Assembly (NCBI GenBank): GCA_964023205.1
Contig: OZ026840.1
Coordinates: 29,082,064-29,146,063, forward strand
DNA: 64,000 bases
Direction: 5' to 3'
Source of the DNA: Lutraria lutraria
Taxonomy: Eukaryota; Mollusca; Bivalvia; Venerida; Mactridae
Shown one piece after another: positions 1 through 11,373 of this stretch (its first letter is position 1; each line of letters starts with the position of its first letter). Under the pieces are notes generated by a model, which made no database searches, was not told where the DNA came from, and saw only the letters and a list, made by a program, of their open reading frames with translations. The translations under genes were made by a program, and so were the position numbers.

Positions 1-491
1 GTTAAGGGTTGGTGTGTGGTGATGAGGTTAAGGGTTGGTGTGTGGTGATGAGGTTAAGGGTTGGTGTGTGGTGATGAGGTTAAGAGTTGGTGTGTGGTGA
101 TGAGGTTAAGGGTTGGTGTGTGGTGATGAGGTTAAGAGTTGGTGTGTGGTGATGAGGTTAAGAGTTGGTGTGTGGTGATGAGGTTAAGGGTTGGTGTGTG
201 TTGATGTGGTTAAGAGTTGGTGTGTGGTGATGAGGTTAAGGGTTGGTGTGTGGTGATGAGGTTAAGGGTTGGTGTGTGGTTAAGGGGTGATGAGGTTAAG
301 GGTTGGTGTGTGGTGATGAGGTTAAGGGTTGTAGTGTGGTTAAGGGGTGATGAGGTTAAGGGTTGGTGTGTGGTGATGAGGTTAAGGGTTGGTGTGTGGT
401 GATGAGGTTAAGGGTTGGTGTGTGGTTAAGGGGTGATGAGGTTAAGGGTAGGTGTGTGGTTAAGGGGTGATGAGGTTAAGGGTTGTAGTGT
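1..491 (+). repeat. Left-end HOR block, copy at offset 1,746
   Basis: This stretch matches 1,747-2,237 in monomer order. Shared private marks are the gttgatgtggttaagag junction (about 209 and 1,955) and the gggtagg variant (about 447 and 2,193). The match fails near 492, where this copy has a ttgtag monomer and the other has ttggtg. It starts at the window edge, so the true left boundary is not visible. Confidence 0.8.
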
Positions 492-1746
492 GGTTAAGGG
501 GTGATGAGGTTAAGGGTTGGTGTGTGGTGATGAGGTTAAGAGTTGGTGTGTGGTGATGAGGTTAAGGGTTGGTGTGTGGTGATGTGGTTAAGGGTTGTAG
601 TGTGGTTAAGGGGTGATGAGGTTAAGGGTTGTAGTGTGGTTAAGGGGTGAAGAGGTTAAGGGTTGGTGTGTGGTGATGAGGTTAAGGGTTGGTGTGTGGT
701 GATGAGGTTAAGGGTTGTAGTGTGGTTAAGGGGTGATGAGGTTAAGGGTTGGTGTGTGGTGATGAGTTTAAGGGTTGGTGTGTGGTGATGAGGTTAAGGG
801 TTGGTGTGTGGTGATGAGGTTAAGGGTTGGTGTGTGGTGATGAGGTTAAGGGTTGGTGTGTGGTGATGAGGTTAAGGGTTGGTGTGTGGTTAAGGGGCGA
901 TGAGGTTAAGGGTTGGTGTGTGGTGATGAGGTTAAGGGTTGGTGTGTGGTGATGAGGTTAAGGGTTGGTGTGTGGTGATCAGGTTAAGGGTTGGTGTGTG
1001 GTGATGTGGTTAAGGGTTGTAGTGTGGTTAAGGGGTGATGAGGTTAAGGGTTGTAGTGTGGTTAAGGGGTGATGAGGTTAAGGGTTGGTGTGTGGTGATG
1101 AGGTTAAAGGTTGGTGTGTGGTGATGAGGTTAAGGGTTGGTGTGTGGTGATGAGGTTAAGGGTTGGTGTGTGGTGATGAGGTTAAGAGTTGGTGTGTGGT
1201 GATGAGGTTAAAGGTTGGTGTTTGGTGATGTGGTTAAGGGTTGTAGTGTGGTTAAGGGGTGATGAGGTTAAGGGTTGTAGTGTGCTTAAGGGGTGATGAG
1301 GTTAAGGGTTGGTGTGTGGTGATGAGGTTAAGGGTTGGTGTGTGGTGATGAGGTTAAGGGTTGTAGTGTGGTTAAGGGGTGATGAGGTTAAGGGTTGGTG
1401 TGTGGTGATGAGGTTAAGGGTTGGTGTGTGGTGATGAGGTAAAGGGTTGTAGTGTGGTTAAGGGGTGATGAGGTTAAGGGTTGGTGTGTGGTGATGAGGT
1501 TAAGGGTTGGTGTGTGGTTAAGGGGTGATGAGGTTAAGGGTTGGTGTGTGGTGATGGGGTTAAGGGTTGTAGTGTGGTTAAGGGGTGATGAGGTTAAGGG
1601 TTGGTGTGTGGTTAAGGGGTGATGAGGTTAAGGGTTGGTGTGTGGTTAAGGGGTGATGAGGTTAAGGGTTGTAGTGTGGTTAAGGGGTGATGAGGTTAAG
1701 GGTTGGTGTGTGGTGATGAGGTTAAGGGTTGGTGTGTGGTGATGAG
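492..1746 (+). repeat. Mixed 26/34-mer segment between the two left-end blocks
   Basis: Only satellite monomers are present. Two private C variants, ggggcgatg at 898 and gatcagg at 980, recur with the same spacing at 6,152 and 6,234 (offset 5,254) and again in the 3,090-bp duplicate at 9,242 and 9,324. Part of this segment is therefore an older copy of the block near 6 kb. A rare tgcttaag variant lies near 1,285 and recurs near 4,260 and 4,793. Confidence 0.75.
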
Positions 1747-2237
1747 GTTAAGGGTTGGTGTGTGGTGATGAGGTTAAGGGTTGGTGTGTGGTGATGAGGT
1801 TAAGGGTTGGTGTGTGGTGATGAGGTTAAGAGTTGGTGTGTGGTGATGAGGTTAAGGGTTGGTGTGTGGTGATGAGGTTAAGAGTTGGTGTGTGGTGATG
1901 AGGTTAAGAGTTGGTGTGTGGTGATGAGGTTAAGGGTTGGTGTGTGTTGATGTGGTTAAGAGTTGGTGTGTGGTGATGAGGTTAAGGGTTGGTGTGTGGT
2001 GATGAGGTTAAGGGTTGGTGTGTGGTTAAGGGGTGATGAGGTTAAGGGTTGGTGTGTGGTGATGAGGTTAAGGGTTGTAGTGTGGTTAAGGGGTGATGAG
2101 GTTAAGGGTTGGTGTGTGGTGATGAGGTTAAGGGTTGGTGTGTGGTGATGAGGTTAAGGGTTGGTGTGTGGTTAAGGGGTGATGAGGTTAAGGGTAGGTG
2201 TGTGGTTAAGGGGTGATGAGGTTAAGGGTTGGTGTGT
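1747..2237 (+). repeat. Second copy of the left-end HOR block
   Basis: It matches 1-491 at offset 1,746, including the gggtagg variant. Beyond 2,237 it continues into 34-bp monomers with the ttggtgtgtg module rather than ttgtagtgtg. Confidence 0.8.
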
Positions 2238-2340
2238 GGTTAAGGGGTGATGAGGTTAAGGGTTGGTGTGTGGTTAAGGGGTGATGAGGTTAAGGGTTGT
2301 AGTGTGGTTAAGGGGTGATGAGGTTAAGGGTTGGTGTGTG

Positions 2341-2921
2341 GTGATGAGGTTAAGGGTTGGTGTGTGGTGATGAGGTTAAGGGTTGGTGTGTGGTGATGAG
2401 GTTAAGGGTTGTAGTGTGGTTAAGGGGTGATGAGGTTAAGGGTTGGTGTGTGGTGATGAGGTTAAGGGTTGGTGTGTGGTGATGAGGTTAAGGGTTGTAG
2501 TGTGGTTAAGGGGTGATGAGGTTAAGGGTTGGTGTGTGGTGATGAGGTTAAGGGTTGGTGTGTGGTTAAGGGGTGATGAGGTTAAGGGTTGGTGTGTGGT
2601 GATGGGGTTAAGGGTTGTAGTGTGGTTAAGGGGTGATGAGGTTAAGGGTTGGTGTGTGGTTAAGGGGTGATGAGGTTAAGGGTTGGTGTGTGGTTAAGGG
2701 GTGATGAGGTTAAGGGTTGTAGTGTGGTTAAGGGGTGATGAGGTTAAGGGTTGGTGTGTGGTGATGAGGTTAAGGGTTGGTGTGTGGTGATGAGGTTAAG
2801 GGTTGGTGTGTGGTGATGAGGTTAAGGGTTAGTGTGTGGTGATGAGGTTAAGGGTTGGTGTGTGGTGATGAGGTTAAAAGTTGGTGTGTGGTGATGAGGT
2901 TAAGGGTTGGTGTGTGGTGAT
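2341..2921 (+). repeat. HOR block repeated at 4,801-5,381
   Basis: Monomer order matches at offset 2,460, with a few base differences (for example ttagtg at about 2,830 against ttggtg). It contains a gatggggtt 26-mer followed by a ttgtag 34-mer. That pair recurs at the same place in many HOR copies in the window. Confidence 0.75.
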
Positions 2922-3182
2922 GATGTTAAGGGTTGGTGTGTGGTTAAGGGGTGATGAGGTTAAGGGTTGGTGTGTGGTTAAGGGGTGATGAGGTTAAGGG
3001 TTGTAGTGTGGTTAAGGGGTGATGAGGTTAAGGGTTGGTGTGTGGTGATGAGGTTAAGGGTTGGTGTGTGGTGATGTGGTTAAGGGTTGTAGTGTGGTGA
3101 TGAGGTTAAGGGTTGGTGTGTGGTGATGAGGTTAAGGGTTGGTGTGTGGTGATGAGGTTAAGGGTTGGTGTGTGGTGATGTG

Positions 3183-3200
3183 GTTAAGGGTTGTAGTGTG
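3183..3200 (+). repeat. 18-bp P-M monomer lacking the gtgatgag module
   Basis: Here gttaaggg plus ttgtagtgtg is followed directly by another gttaaggg, so the S module is missing. Equivalent 18-mers are at 6,649, 9,739, 28,043, 36,663, 38,411, 41,785, 46,339, 50,755 and 51,761. The last three carry ttgtattgtg, which shows that they share descent. Confidence 0.8.
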
Positions 3201-3372
3201 GTTAAGGGTTGGTGTGTGGTTAAGGGGTGATGAGGTTAAGGGTTGTAGTGTGGTTAAGGGGTGATGAGGTTAAGGGTTGGTGTGTGGTGATGAGGTTAAG
3301 GGTTGGTGTGTGGTGATGTGGTTAAGGGTTGTAGTGTGGTGATGAGGTTAAGGGTTGGTGTGTGGTGAGGCG

Positions 3373-3932
3373 GTTAAGGGTTGGTGTGTGGTGATGAGGT
3401 TAAGGGTTGGTGTGTGGTGATGTGGTTAAGGGTTGTAGTGTGGTTAAGGGGTGATGAGGTTAAGGGTTGTAGTGTGGTTAAGGGGTGATGAGGTTAAGGG
3501 TTGGTGTGTGGTGATGAGGTTAAGGGTTGGTGTGTGGTGATGAGGTTAAGGGTTGGTATGTGGTGATGAGGTTAAGGGTTGGTGTGTGGTGATGAGGTTA
3601 AGAGTTGGTGTGTGGTGATGAGGTTAAGAGTTGGTGTGTGGTGATGAGGTTAAGGGTTGGTGTTTGGTGATGTGGTTAAGGGTTGTAGTGTGGTTAAGGG
3701 GTGATGAGGTTAAGGGTTGTAGTGTGGTTAAGGGGTGATGAGGTTAAGGGTTGGTGTGTGGTGATGAGGTTAAGGGTTGGTGTGTGGTGATGAGGTTAAG
3801 GGTTGTAGTGTGGTTAAGGGGTGATGAGGTTAAGGGTTGGTGTGTGGTGATGAGGTTAAGGGTTGGTGTGTGGTGATGTGGTTAAGGGTTGTAGTGTGGT
3901 GATGAGGTTAAGTGTTGGTGTGTGGTCATGCG
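3373..3932 (+). repeat. 560-bp HOR unit bounded by gatgcg monomers
   Basis: The marker C at 3,371 (gaggcgg here) and at 3,931 (catgcgg) are 560 bp apart. The interval has the same monomer order as the typical unit at 17,203-17,762. Two extra private changes, gaggcgg and gtcatgcgg, distinguish the left and right edges here. Confidence 0.8.
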
Positions 3933-4800
3933 GTTAAGGGTTGGTGTGTGGTGATGAGGTTAAGGGTTGGTGTGTGGTGATGTGGTTAAGGGTTGTAGTG
4001 TGGTTAAGGGGTGATGAGGTTAAGGGTTGTAGTGTGGTTAAGGGGTGATGAGGTTAAGGGTTGGTGTGTGGTGATGAGGTTAAGGGTTGGTGTGTGGTGA
4101 TGAGGTTAAGGGTTGGTGTGTGGTGATGAGGTTAAGGGTTGGTGTGTGGTGATGAGGTTAAGAGTTGGTGTGTGGTGATGAGGTTAAAGGTTGGTGTTTG
4201 GTGATGTGGTTAAGGGTTGTAGTGTGGTTAAGGGGTGATGAGGTTAAGGGTTGTAGTGTGCTTAAGGGGTGATTAGGTTAAGGGTTGGTGTGTGGTGATG
4301 TGGTTAAGGGTTGGTGTGTGGTGATGAGGTTAAGGGTTGTAGTGTGGTTAAGGGGTGATGAGGTTAAGGGTTGGTGTGTGGTGATGAGGTTAAGGGTTGG
4401 TGTGTGGTGATGAGGTTAAGGGTTGTAGTGTGGTTAAGGGGTGATGAGGTTAAGGGTTGGTGTGTGGTGATGAGGTTAAGGGTTGGTGTGTGGTTAAGGG
4501 GTGATGAGGTTAAGGGTTGGTGTGTGGTTAAGGGGTGATGAGGTTAAGGGTTGGTGTGTGGTTAAGGGGTGATGAGGTTAAGGGTTGTAGTGTGGTTAAG
4601 TGGTGATGAGGTTAAGGGTTGGTGTGTGGTGATGAGGTTAAGGGTTGGTGTGTGGTGATGAGGTTAAGGGTTGGTGTGTGGTGATGAGGTTAAGAGTTGG
4701 TGTGTGGTGATGAGGTTAAAGGTTGGTGTTTGGTGATGTGGTTAAGGGTTGTAGTGTGGTTAAGGGGTGATGAGGTTAAGGGTTGTAGTGTGCTTAAGGG

Positions 4801-5381
4801 GTGATGAGGTTAAGGGTTGGTGTGTGGTGATGAGGTTAAGGGTTGGTGTGTGGTGATGAGGTTAAGGGTTGTAGTGTGGTTAAGGGGTGATGAGGTTAAG
4901 GGTTGGTGTGTGGTGATGAGGTTAAGGGTTGGTGTGTGGTGATGAGGTTAAGGGTTGTAGTGTGGTTAAGGGGTGATGAGGTTAAGGGTTGGTGTGTGGT
5001 GATGAGGTTAAGGGTTGGTGTGTGGTTAAGGGGTGATGAGGTTAAGGGTTGGTGTGTGGTGATGGGGTTAAGGGTTGTAGTGTGGTTAAGGGGTGATGAG
5101 GTTAAGGGTTGGTGTGTGGTTAAGGGGTGATGAGGTTAAGGGTTGGTGTGTGGTTAAGGGGTGATGAGGTTAAGGGTTGTAGTGTGGTTAAGGGGTGATG
5201 AGGTTAAGGGTTGGTGTGTGGTGATGAGGTTAAGGGTTGGTGTGTGGTGATGAGGTTAAGGGTTGGTGTGTGGTGATGAGGTTAAGGGTTGGTGTGTGGT
5301 GATGAGGTTAAGGGTTGGTGTGTGGTGATGAGGTTAAGAGTTGGTGTGTGGTGATGAGGTTAAGGGTTGGTGTGTGGTGAA
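4801..5381 (+). repeat. Second copy of the 2,341-2,921 block
   Basis: It matches at offset 2,460. Its right part runs into the left end of the 3,090-bp duplication, so that duplication began inside an existing HOR block. Confidence 0.75.
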
Positions 5382-5656
5382 GAGGTTAAGAGTTGGTGTG
5401 TGGTGATGTGGTTAAGAGTTGGTGTGTGGTGATGAGGTTAAGGGTTGGTGTGTGTTGATGTGGTTAAGAGTTGGTGTGTGGTGATGAGGTTAAGGGTTGG
5501 TGTGTGGTGATGAGGTTTAGGGTTGGTGTGTGGTTAAGGGGTGATGAGGTTAAGGGTTGGTGTGTGGTGATGAGGTTAAGGGTTGTAGTGTGGTTAAGGG
5601 GTGATGAGGTTAAGGGTTGGTGTGTGGTGATGAGGTTAAGGGTTGGTGTGTGGTGA
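4903..5656 (+). repeat. 754-bp HOR block (one of six)
   Basis: The same block with the same internal 568-bp spacing recurs at 15,681, 20,241, 30,283, 34,915 and 48,981. The 568 bp equals 14 x 26 plus 6 x 34. Copies that start at 32,687, 42,809 and 44,831 have lost or altered the right part. The short open frames in the block follow from alternating 26- and 34-mers and are not taken as genes. Confidence 0.8.
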
Positions 5657-8283
5657 TGAGGTTAAGGGTTGGTGTGTGGTTAAGGGGTGATGAGGTTAAG
5701 GGTAGGTGTGTGGTTAAGGGGTGATGAGGTTAAGGGTTGTAGTGTGGTTAAGGGGTGATGAGGTTAAGGGTTGGTGTGTGGTGATGAGGTTAAGAGTTGG
5801 TGTGTGGTGATGAGGTTAAGGGTTGGTGTGTGGTGATGTGGTTAAGGGTTGTAGTGTGGTTAAGGGGTGATGAGGTTAAGGGTTGTAGTGTAGTTAAGGG
5901 GTGATGAGGTTAAGGGTTGGTGTGTGGTGATGAGGTTAAGGGTTGGTGTGTGGTGATGAGGTTAAGGGTTGTAGTGTGGTTAAGGGGTGATGAGGTTAAG
6001 GGTTGGTGTGTGGTGATGAGTTTAAGGGTTGGTGTGTGGTGATGAGGTTAAGGGTTGGTGTGTGGTGATGAGGTTAAGGGTTGGTGTGTGGTGATGAGGT
6101 TAAGGGTTGGTGTGTGGTGATGAGGTTAAGGGTTGGTGTGTGGTTAAGGGGCGATGAGGTTAAGGGTTGGTGTGTGGTGATGAGGTTAAGGGTTGGTGTG
6201 TGGTGATGAGGTTAAGGGTTGGTGTGTGGTGATCAGGTTAAGGGTTGGTGTGTGGTGATGAGGTTAAGGGTTGGTGTGTGGTTATGAGGTTAAGGGTTGG
6301 TGTGTGGTGATGAGGTTAAGGGTTGGTGTGTGGTGAGGAGGTTAAGGGTTGGTGTGTGGTGATGAGGTTAAGGGTTGGTGTGTGTTGATGAGGTTAAGAG
6401 TTGGTGTGTGGTGATGAGGTTAAGGGTTGGTGTTTGGTGATGTGGTTAAGGGTTGTAGTGTTGTTAAGGGGTTGAGGTTAAGGGTTGTAGTGTGGTTAAG
6501 GGGTGATGAGGTTAAGGGTTGGTGTGTGGTGATCAGGTGAAGGGTTGATGTGTGGTGATGAGGTTAAGGGTTGTAGTGTGGTTAAGGGGTGATGAGGTTA
6601 AGGGTTGGTGTGTGGTGATGAGGTTAAGGGTTGGTGTGTGGTGATGAGGTTAAGGGTTGTAGTGTGGTTAAGGGTTGGTGTGTGGTGATGAGGTTAAGGG
6701 TTGGTGTGTGGTGATGAGGTTAAGGGTTGGTGTGTGGTTAAGGGGTGATGAGGTTAAGGGTTGGTGTGTGGTGATGGGGTTAAGGGTTGTAGTGTGGTTA
6801 AGGGGTGATGAGGTTAAGGGTTGGTGTGTGGTTAAGGGGTGATGAGGTTAAGGGTTGGTGTGTGGTTAAGGGGTGATGAGGTTAAGGGTTGTAGTGTGGT
6901 TAAGGGGTGATGAGGTTAAGGGTAGGTGTGTGGTGATGAGGTTAAGGGTTGGTGTGTGGTGATGAGGTTAAGAGTTGGTGTGTGGTGATGAGGTTAAGAG
7001 TTGGTGTGTGGTGATGAGGTTAAGGGTTGGTGTGGTGATGTGGTTAAGAGTTGGTGTGTGGTGATGAGGTTAAGGGTTGGTGTGTGGTGATGAGGCTAAG
7101 GGTTGGTGTGTGGTTAAGGGGTGATGAGGTTAAGGGTTGGTGTGTGGTGATGAGGTTAAAGGTTGTAGTGTGGTTAAGGGGTGATGAGGTTAAGGGTTGG
7201 TGTGTGGTGATGAGGTTAAGGGTTGGTGTGTGGTGATGAGGTTAAGGGTTGGTGTGTGGTTAAGGGGTGATGAGGTTAAGGGTTGGTGTGTGGTTAAGGG
7301 GTGATGAGGTTAAGGGTTGGTGTGTGGTTAAGGGGTGATGAGGTTAAGGGTTGGTGTGTGGTGATGAGGTTAAGGGGTGGTGTGTGGTGATGAGGTTATG
7401 GGTTGGTGTGTGGTTAAGGGGTGATGAGGTTAAGGGTTGGTGTGTGGTGATGAGGTTAAGGGTTGGTGTATGGTGATGAGGTTAAGATTTGGTGTGTGGT
7501 GATGAGGTTAAGGGTTGGTGTGTGGTGAAGAGGTTAAGGGGTGGTGTGTGGTGATGAGGTTAAGGGGTGGTGTGTGGTGATGAGGTTAAGGGTTGGTGTG
7601 TGGTTAAGGGGTGATGAGGTTAAGGGTTGGTGTGTGGTGATGAGGTTAAGGGTTGGTGTGTGGTGATGAGGTTAAGGGTTGGTGTGTGGTGATGAGGTTA
7701 AGGGGTGATGTGTGGTGATGAGGTTAAGGGTTGGTGTGTGGTGATGTGATTAAGGGTTGGTGTGTGGTGATGAGGTTAAGGGGTGGTGTGTGGTGATGAG
7801 GTTAAGGGTTGGTGTGTGGTTAAGGGGTGATGAGGTTAAGGGGTGATGTGTGGTGATGAGGTTAAGGGTTGGTGTGTGGTGATGAGGTTAAGGGTTAGTA
7901 ACGGGTGATGAGGTTAAGGGTTGGTGTGTGGTGATGAGGTTAAGGGTTGGTGTGTGGTGATGAGGTTAAGGGGTGGTGTGTGGTGATGAGGTTAAGGGGT
8001 GATGTGTGGTGATGAGGTTAAGGGGTTGTGTGTGGTGATGAGGTTAAGGGTTGGTGTGTGGTGATGAGGTTAAGGGGTGGTGTGTGGTGATGAGGTTAAG
8101 GGTTGGTGTGTGGTTAAGGGGTGATGAGGTTAAGGGTTGGTGTGTGGTGATGAGGTTAAGGGTTGGTGTGTGGTTAAGGGGTGATGAGGTTAAGGGTTGG
8201 TGTGTGGTGATGAGGTTAAGGGGTGATGTGTGGTGATGAGGTTATGGGTTGGAGTGTGGTGATGAGGTTAAGGGTTTGTGTGT
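5194..8283 (+). repeat. 3,090-bp tandem duplication, copy 1
   Basis: Identical to 8,284-11,373 wherever I compared it. Shared private marks include gaggtttag (about 5,516), tgtagttaag (about 5,890), gcgatg (6,152), gttatgagg (about 6,281), a 2-bp loss in ggggttgagg (about 6,470), gatcaggtga (about 6,532), a 2-bp loss in ttggtgtggtg (about 7,027) and ttagtaacggg (about 7,896). Left of 5,194 the two copies differ, which places the boundary within a few bases. Confidence 0.93.
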
Positions 8284-11200
8284 GGTGATGAGGTTAAGGG
8301 TTGGTGTGTGGTGATGAGGTTAAGGGTTGGTGTGTGGTGATGAGGTTAAGGGTTGGTGTGTGGTGATGAGGTTAAGGGTTGGTGTGTGGTGATGAGGTTA
8401 AGGGTTGGTGTGTGGTGATGAGGTTAAGAGTTGGTGTGTGGTGATGAGGTTAAGGGTTGGTGTGTGGTGAAGAGGTTAAGAGTTGGTGTGTGGTGATGTG
8501 GTTAAGAGTTGGTGTGTGGTGATGAGGTTAAGGGTTGGTGTGTGTTGATGTGGTTAAGAGTTGGTGTGTGGTGATGAGGTTAAGGGTTGGTGTGTGGTGA
8601 TGAGGTTTAGGGTTGGTGTGTGGTTAAGGGGTGATGAGGTTAAGGGTTGGTGTGTGGTGATGAGGTTAAGGGTTGTAGTGTGGTTAAGGGGTGATGAGGT
8701 TAAGGGTTGGTGTGTGGTGATGAGGTTAAGGGTTGGTGTGTGGTGATGAGGTTAAGGGTTGGTGTGTGGTTAAGGGGTGATGAGGTTAAGGGTAGGTGTG
8801 TGGTTAAGGGGTGATGAGGTTAAGGGTTGTAGTGTGGTTAAGGGGTGATGAGGTTAAGGGTTGGTGTGTGGTGATGAGGTTAAGAGTTGGTGTGTGGTGA
8901 TGAGGTTAAGGGTTGGTGTGTGGTGATGTGGTTAAGGGTTGTAGTGTGGTTAAGGGGTGATGAGGTTAAGGGTTGTAGTGTAGTTAAGGGGTGATGAGGT
9001 TAAGGGTTGGTGTGTGGTGATGAGGTTAAGGGTTGGTGTGTGGTGATGAGGTTAAGGGTTGTAGTGTGGTTAAGGGGTGATGAGGTTAAGGGTTGGTGTG
9101 TGGTGATGAGTTTAAGGGTTGGTGTGTGGTGATGAGGTTAAGGGTTGGTGTGTGGTGATGAGGTTAAGGGTTGGTGTGTGGTGATGAGGTTAAGGGTTGG
9201 TGTGTGGTGATGAGGTTAAGGGTTGGTGTGTGGTTAAGGGGCGATGAGGTTAAGGGTTGGTGTGTGGTGATGAGGTTAAGGGTTGGTGTGTGGTGATGAG
9301 GTTAAGGGTTGGTGTGTGGTGATCAGGTTAAGGGTTGGTGTGTGGTGATGAGGTTAAGGGTTGGTGTGTGGTTATGAGGTTAAGGGTTGGTGTGTGGTGA
9401 TGAGGTTAAGGGTTGGTGTGTGGTGAGGAGGTTAAGGGTTGGTGTGTGGTGATGAGGTTAAGGGTTGGTGTGTGTTGATGAGGTTAAGAGTTGGTGTGTG
9501 GTGATGAGGTTAAGGGTTGGTGTTTGGTGATGTGGTTAAGGGTTGTAGTGTTGTTAAGGGGTTGAGGTTAAGGGTTGTAGTGTGGTTAAGGGGTGATGAG
9601 GTTAAGGGTTGGTGTGTGGTGATCAGGTGAAGGGTTGATGTGTGGTGATGAGGTTAAGGGTTGTAGTGTGGTTAAGGGGTGATGAGGTTAAGGGTTGGTG
9701 TGTGGTGATGAGGTTAAGGGTTGGTGTGTGGTGATGAGGTTAAGGGTTGTAGTGTGGTTAAGGGTTGGTGTGTGGTGATGAGGTTAAGGGTTGGTGTGTG
9801 GTGATGAGGTTAAGGGTTGGTGTGTGGTTAAGGGGTGATGAGGTTAAGGGTTGGTGTGTGGTGATGGGGTTAAGGGTTGTAGTGTGGTTAAGGGGTGATG
9901 AGGTTAAGGGTTGGTGTGTGGTTAAGGGGTGATGAGGTTAAGGGTTGGTGTGTGGTTAAGGGGTGATGAGGTTAAGGGTTGTAGTGTGGTTAAGGGGTGA
10001 TGAGGTTAAGGGTAGGTGTGTGGTGATGAGGTTAAGGGTTGGTGTGTGGTGATGAGGTTAAGAGTTGGTGTGTGGTGATGAGGTTAAGAGTTGGTGTGTG
10101 GTGATGAGGTTAAGGGTTGGTGTGGTGATGTGGTTAAGAGTTGGTGTGTGGTGATGAGGTTAAGGGTTGGTGTGTGGTGATGAGGCTAAGGGTTGGTGTG
10201 TGGTTAAGGGGTGATGAGGTTAAGGGTTGGTGTGTGGTGATGAGGTTAAAGGTTGTAGTGTGGTTAAGGGGTGATGAGGTTAAGGGTTGGTGTGTGGTGA
10301 TGAGGTTAAGGGTTGGTGTGTGGTGATGAGGTTAAGGGTTGGTGTGTGGTTAAGGGGTGATGAGGTTAAGGGTTGGTGTGTGGTTAAGGGGTGATGAGGT
10401 TAAGGGTTGGTGTGTGGTTAAGGGGTGATGAGGTTAAGGGTTGGTGTGTGGTGATGAGGTTAAGGGGTGGTGTGTGGTGATGAGGTTATGGGTTGGTGTG
10501 TGGTTAAGGGGTGATGAGGTTAAGGGTTGGTGTGTGGTGATGAGGTTAAGGGTTGGTGTATGGTGATGAGGTTAAGATTTGGTGTGTGGTGATGAGGTTA
10601 AGGGTTGGTGTGTGGTGAAGAGGTTAAGGGGTGGTGTGTGGTGATGAGGTTAAGGGGTGGTGTGTGGTGATGAGGTTAAGGGTTGGTGTGTGGTTAAGGG
10701 GTGATGAGGTTAAGGGTTGGTGTGTGGTGATGAGGTTAAGGGTTGGTGTGTGGTGATGAGGTTAAGGGTTGGTGTGTGGTGATGAGGTTAAGGGGTGATG
10801 TGTGGTGATGAGGTTAAGGGTTGGTGTGTGGTGATGTGATTAAGGGTTGGTGTGTGGTGATGAGGTTAAGGGGTGGTGTGTGGTGATGAGGTTAAGGGTT
10901 GGTGTGTGGTTAAGGGGTGATGAGGTTAAGGGGTGATGTGTGGTGATGAGGTTAAGGGTTGGTGTGTGGTGATGAGGTTAAGGGTTAGTAACGGGTGATG
11001 AGGTTAAGGGTTGGTGTGTGGTGATGAGGTTAAGGGTTGGTGTGTGGTGATGAGGTTAAGGGGTGGTGTGTGGTGATGAGGTTAAGGGGTGATGTGTGGT
11101 GATGAGGTTAAGGGGTTGTGTGTGGTGATGAGGTTAAGGGTTGGTGTGTGGTGATGAGGTTAAGGGGTGGTGTGTGGTGATGAGGTTAAGGGTTGGTGTG

Positions 11201-11373
11201 TGGTTAAGGGGTGATGAGGTTAAGGGTTGGTGTGTGGTGATGAGGTTAAGGGTTGGTGTGTGGTTAAGGGGTGATGAGGTTAAGGGTTGGTGTGTGGTGA
11301 TGAGGTTAAGGGGTGATGTGTGGTGATGAGGTTATGGGTTGGAGTGTGGTGATGAGGTTAAGGGTTTGTGTGT
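8284..11373 (+). repeat. 3,090-bp tandem duplication, copy 2
   Basis: It directly abuts copy 1 in the same orientation. Identity continues into flanking repeat to 11,416, where this copy has aaggggtga against aagggttgg. No difference was found at the positions checked, so the event is very recent or is an assembly duplication. Confidence 0.93.

Noticed and set aside
217..402. Short open frames of 61-81 codons repeated about fifty times as possible genes
   Set aside because: They start at TTG within a monomer and run through alternating 26- and 34-mers, so they follow from repeat geometry. They have no Shine-Dalgarno or promoter context, no domain, and the sequence varies with the repeat consensus.
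7896..7910. ttagtaacggg as a foreign insertion or regulatory site
   Set aside because: It is an internal deletion form of the 34-mer with one further base change and is shared by duplicates at 10,986 and, in the aaggg form, near 56.8, 58.1, 60.3, 61.6 and 63.8 kb.
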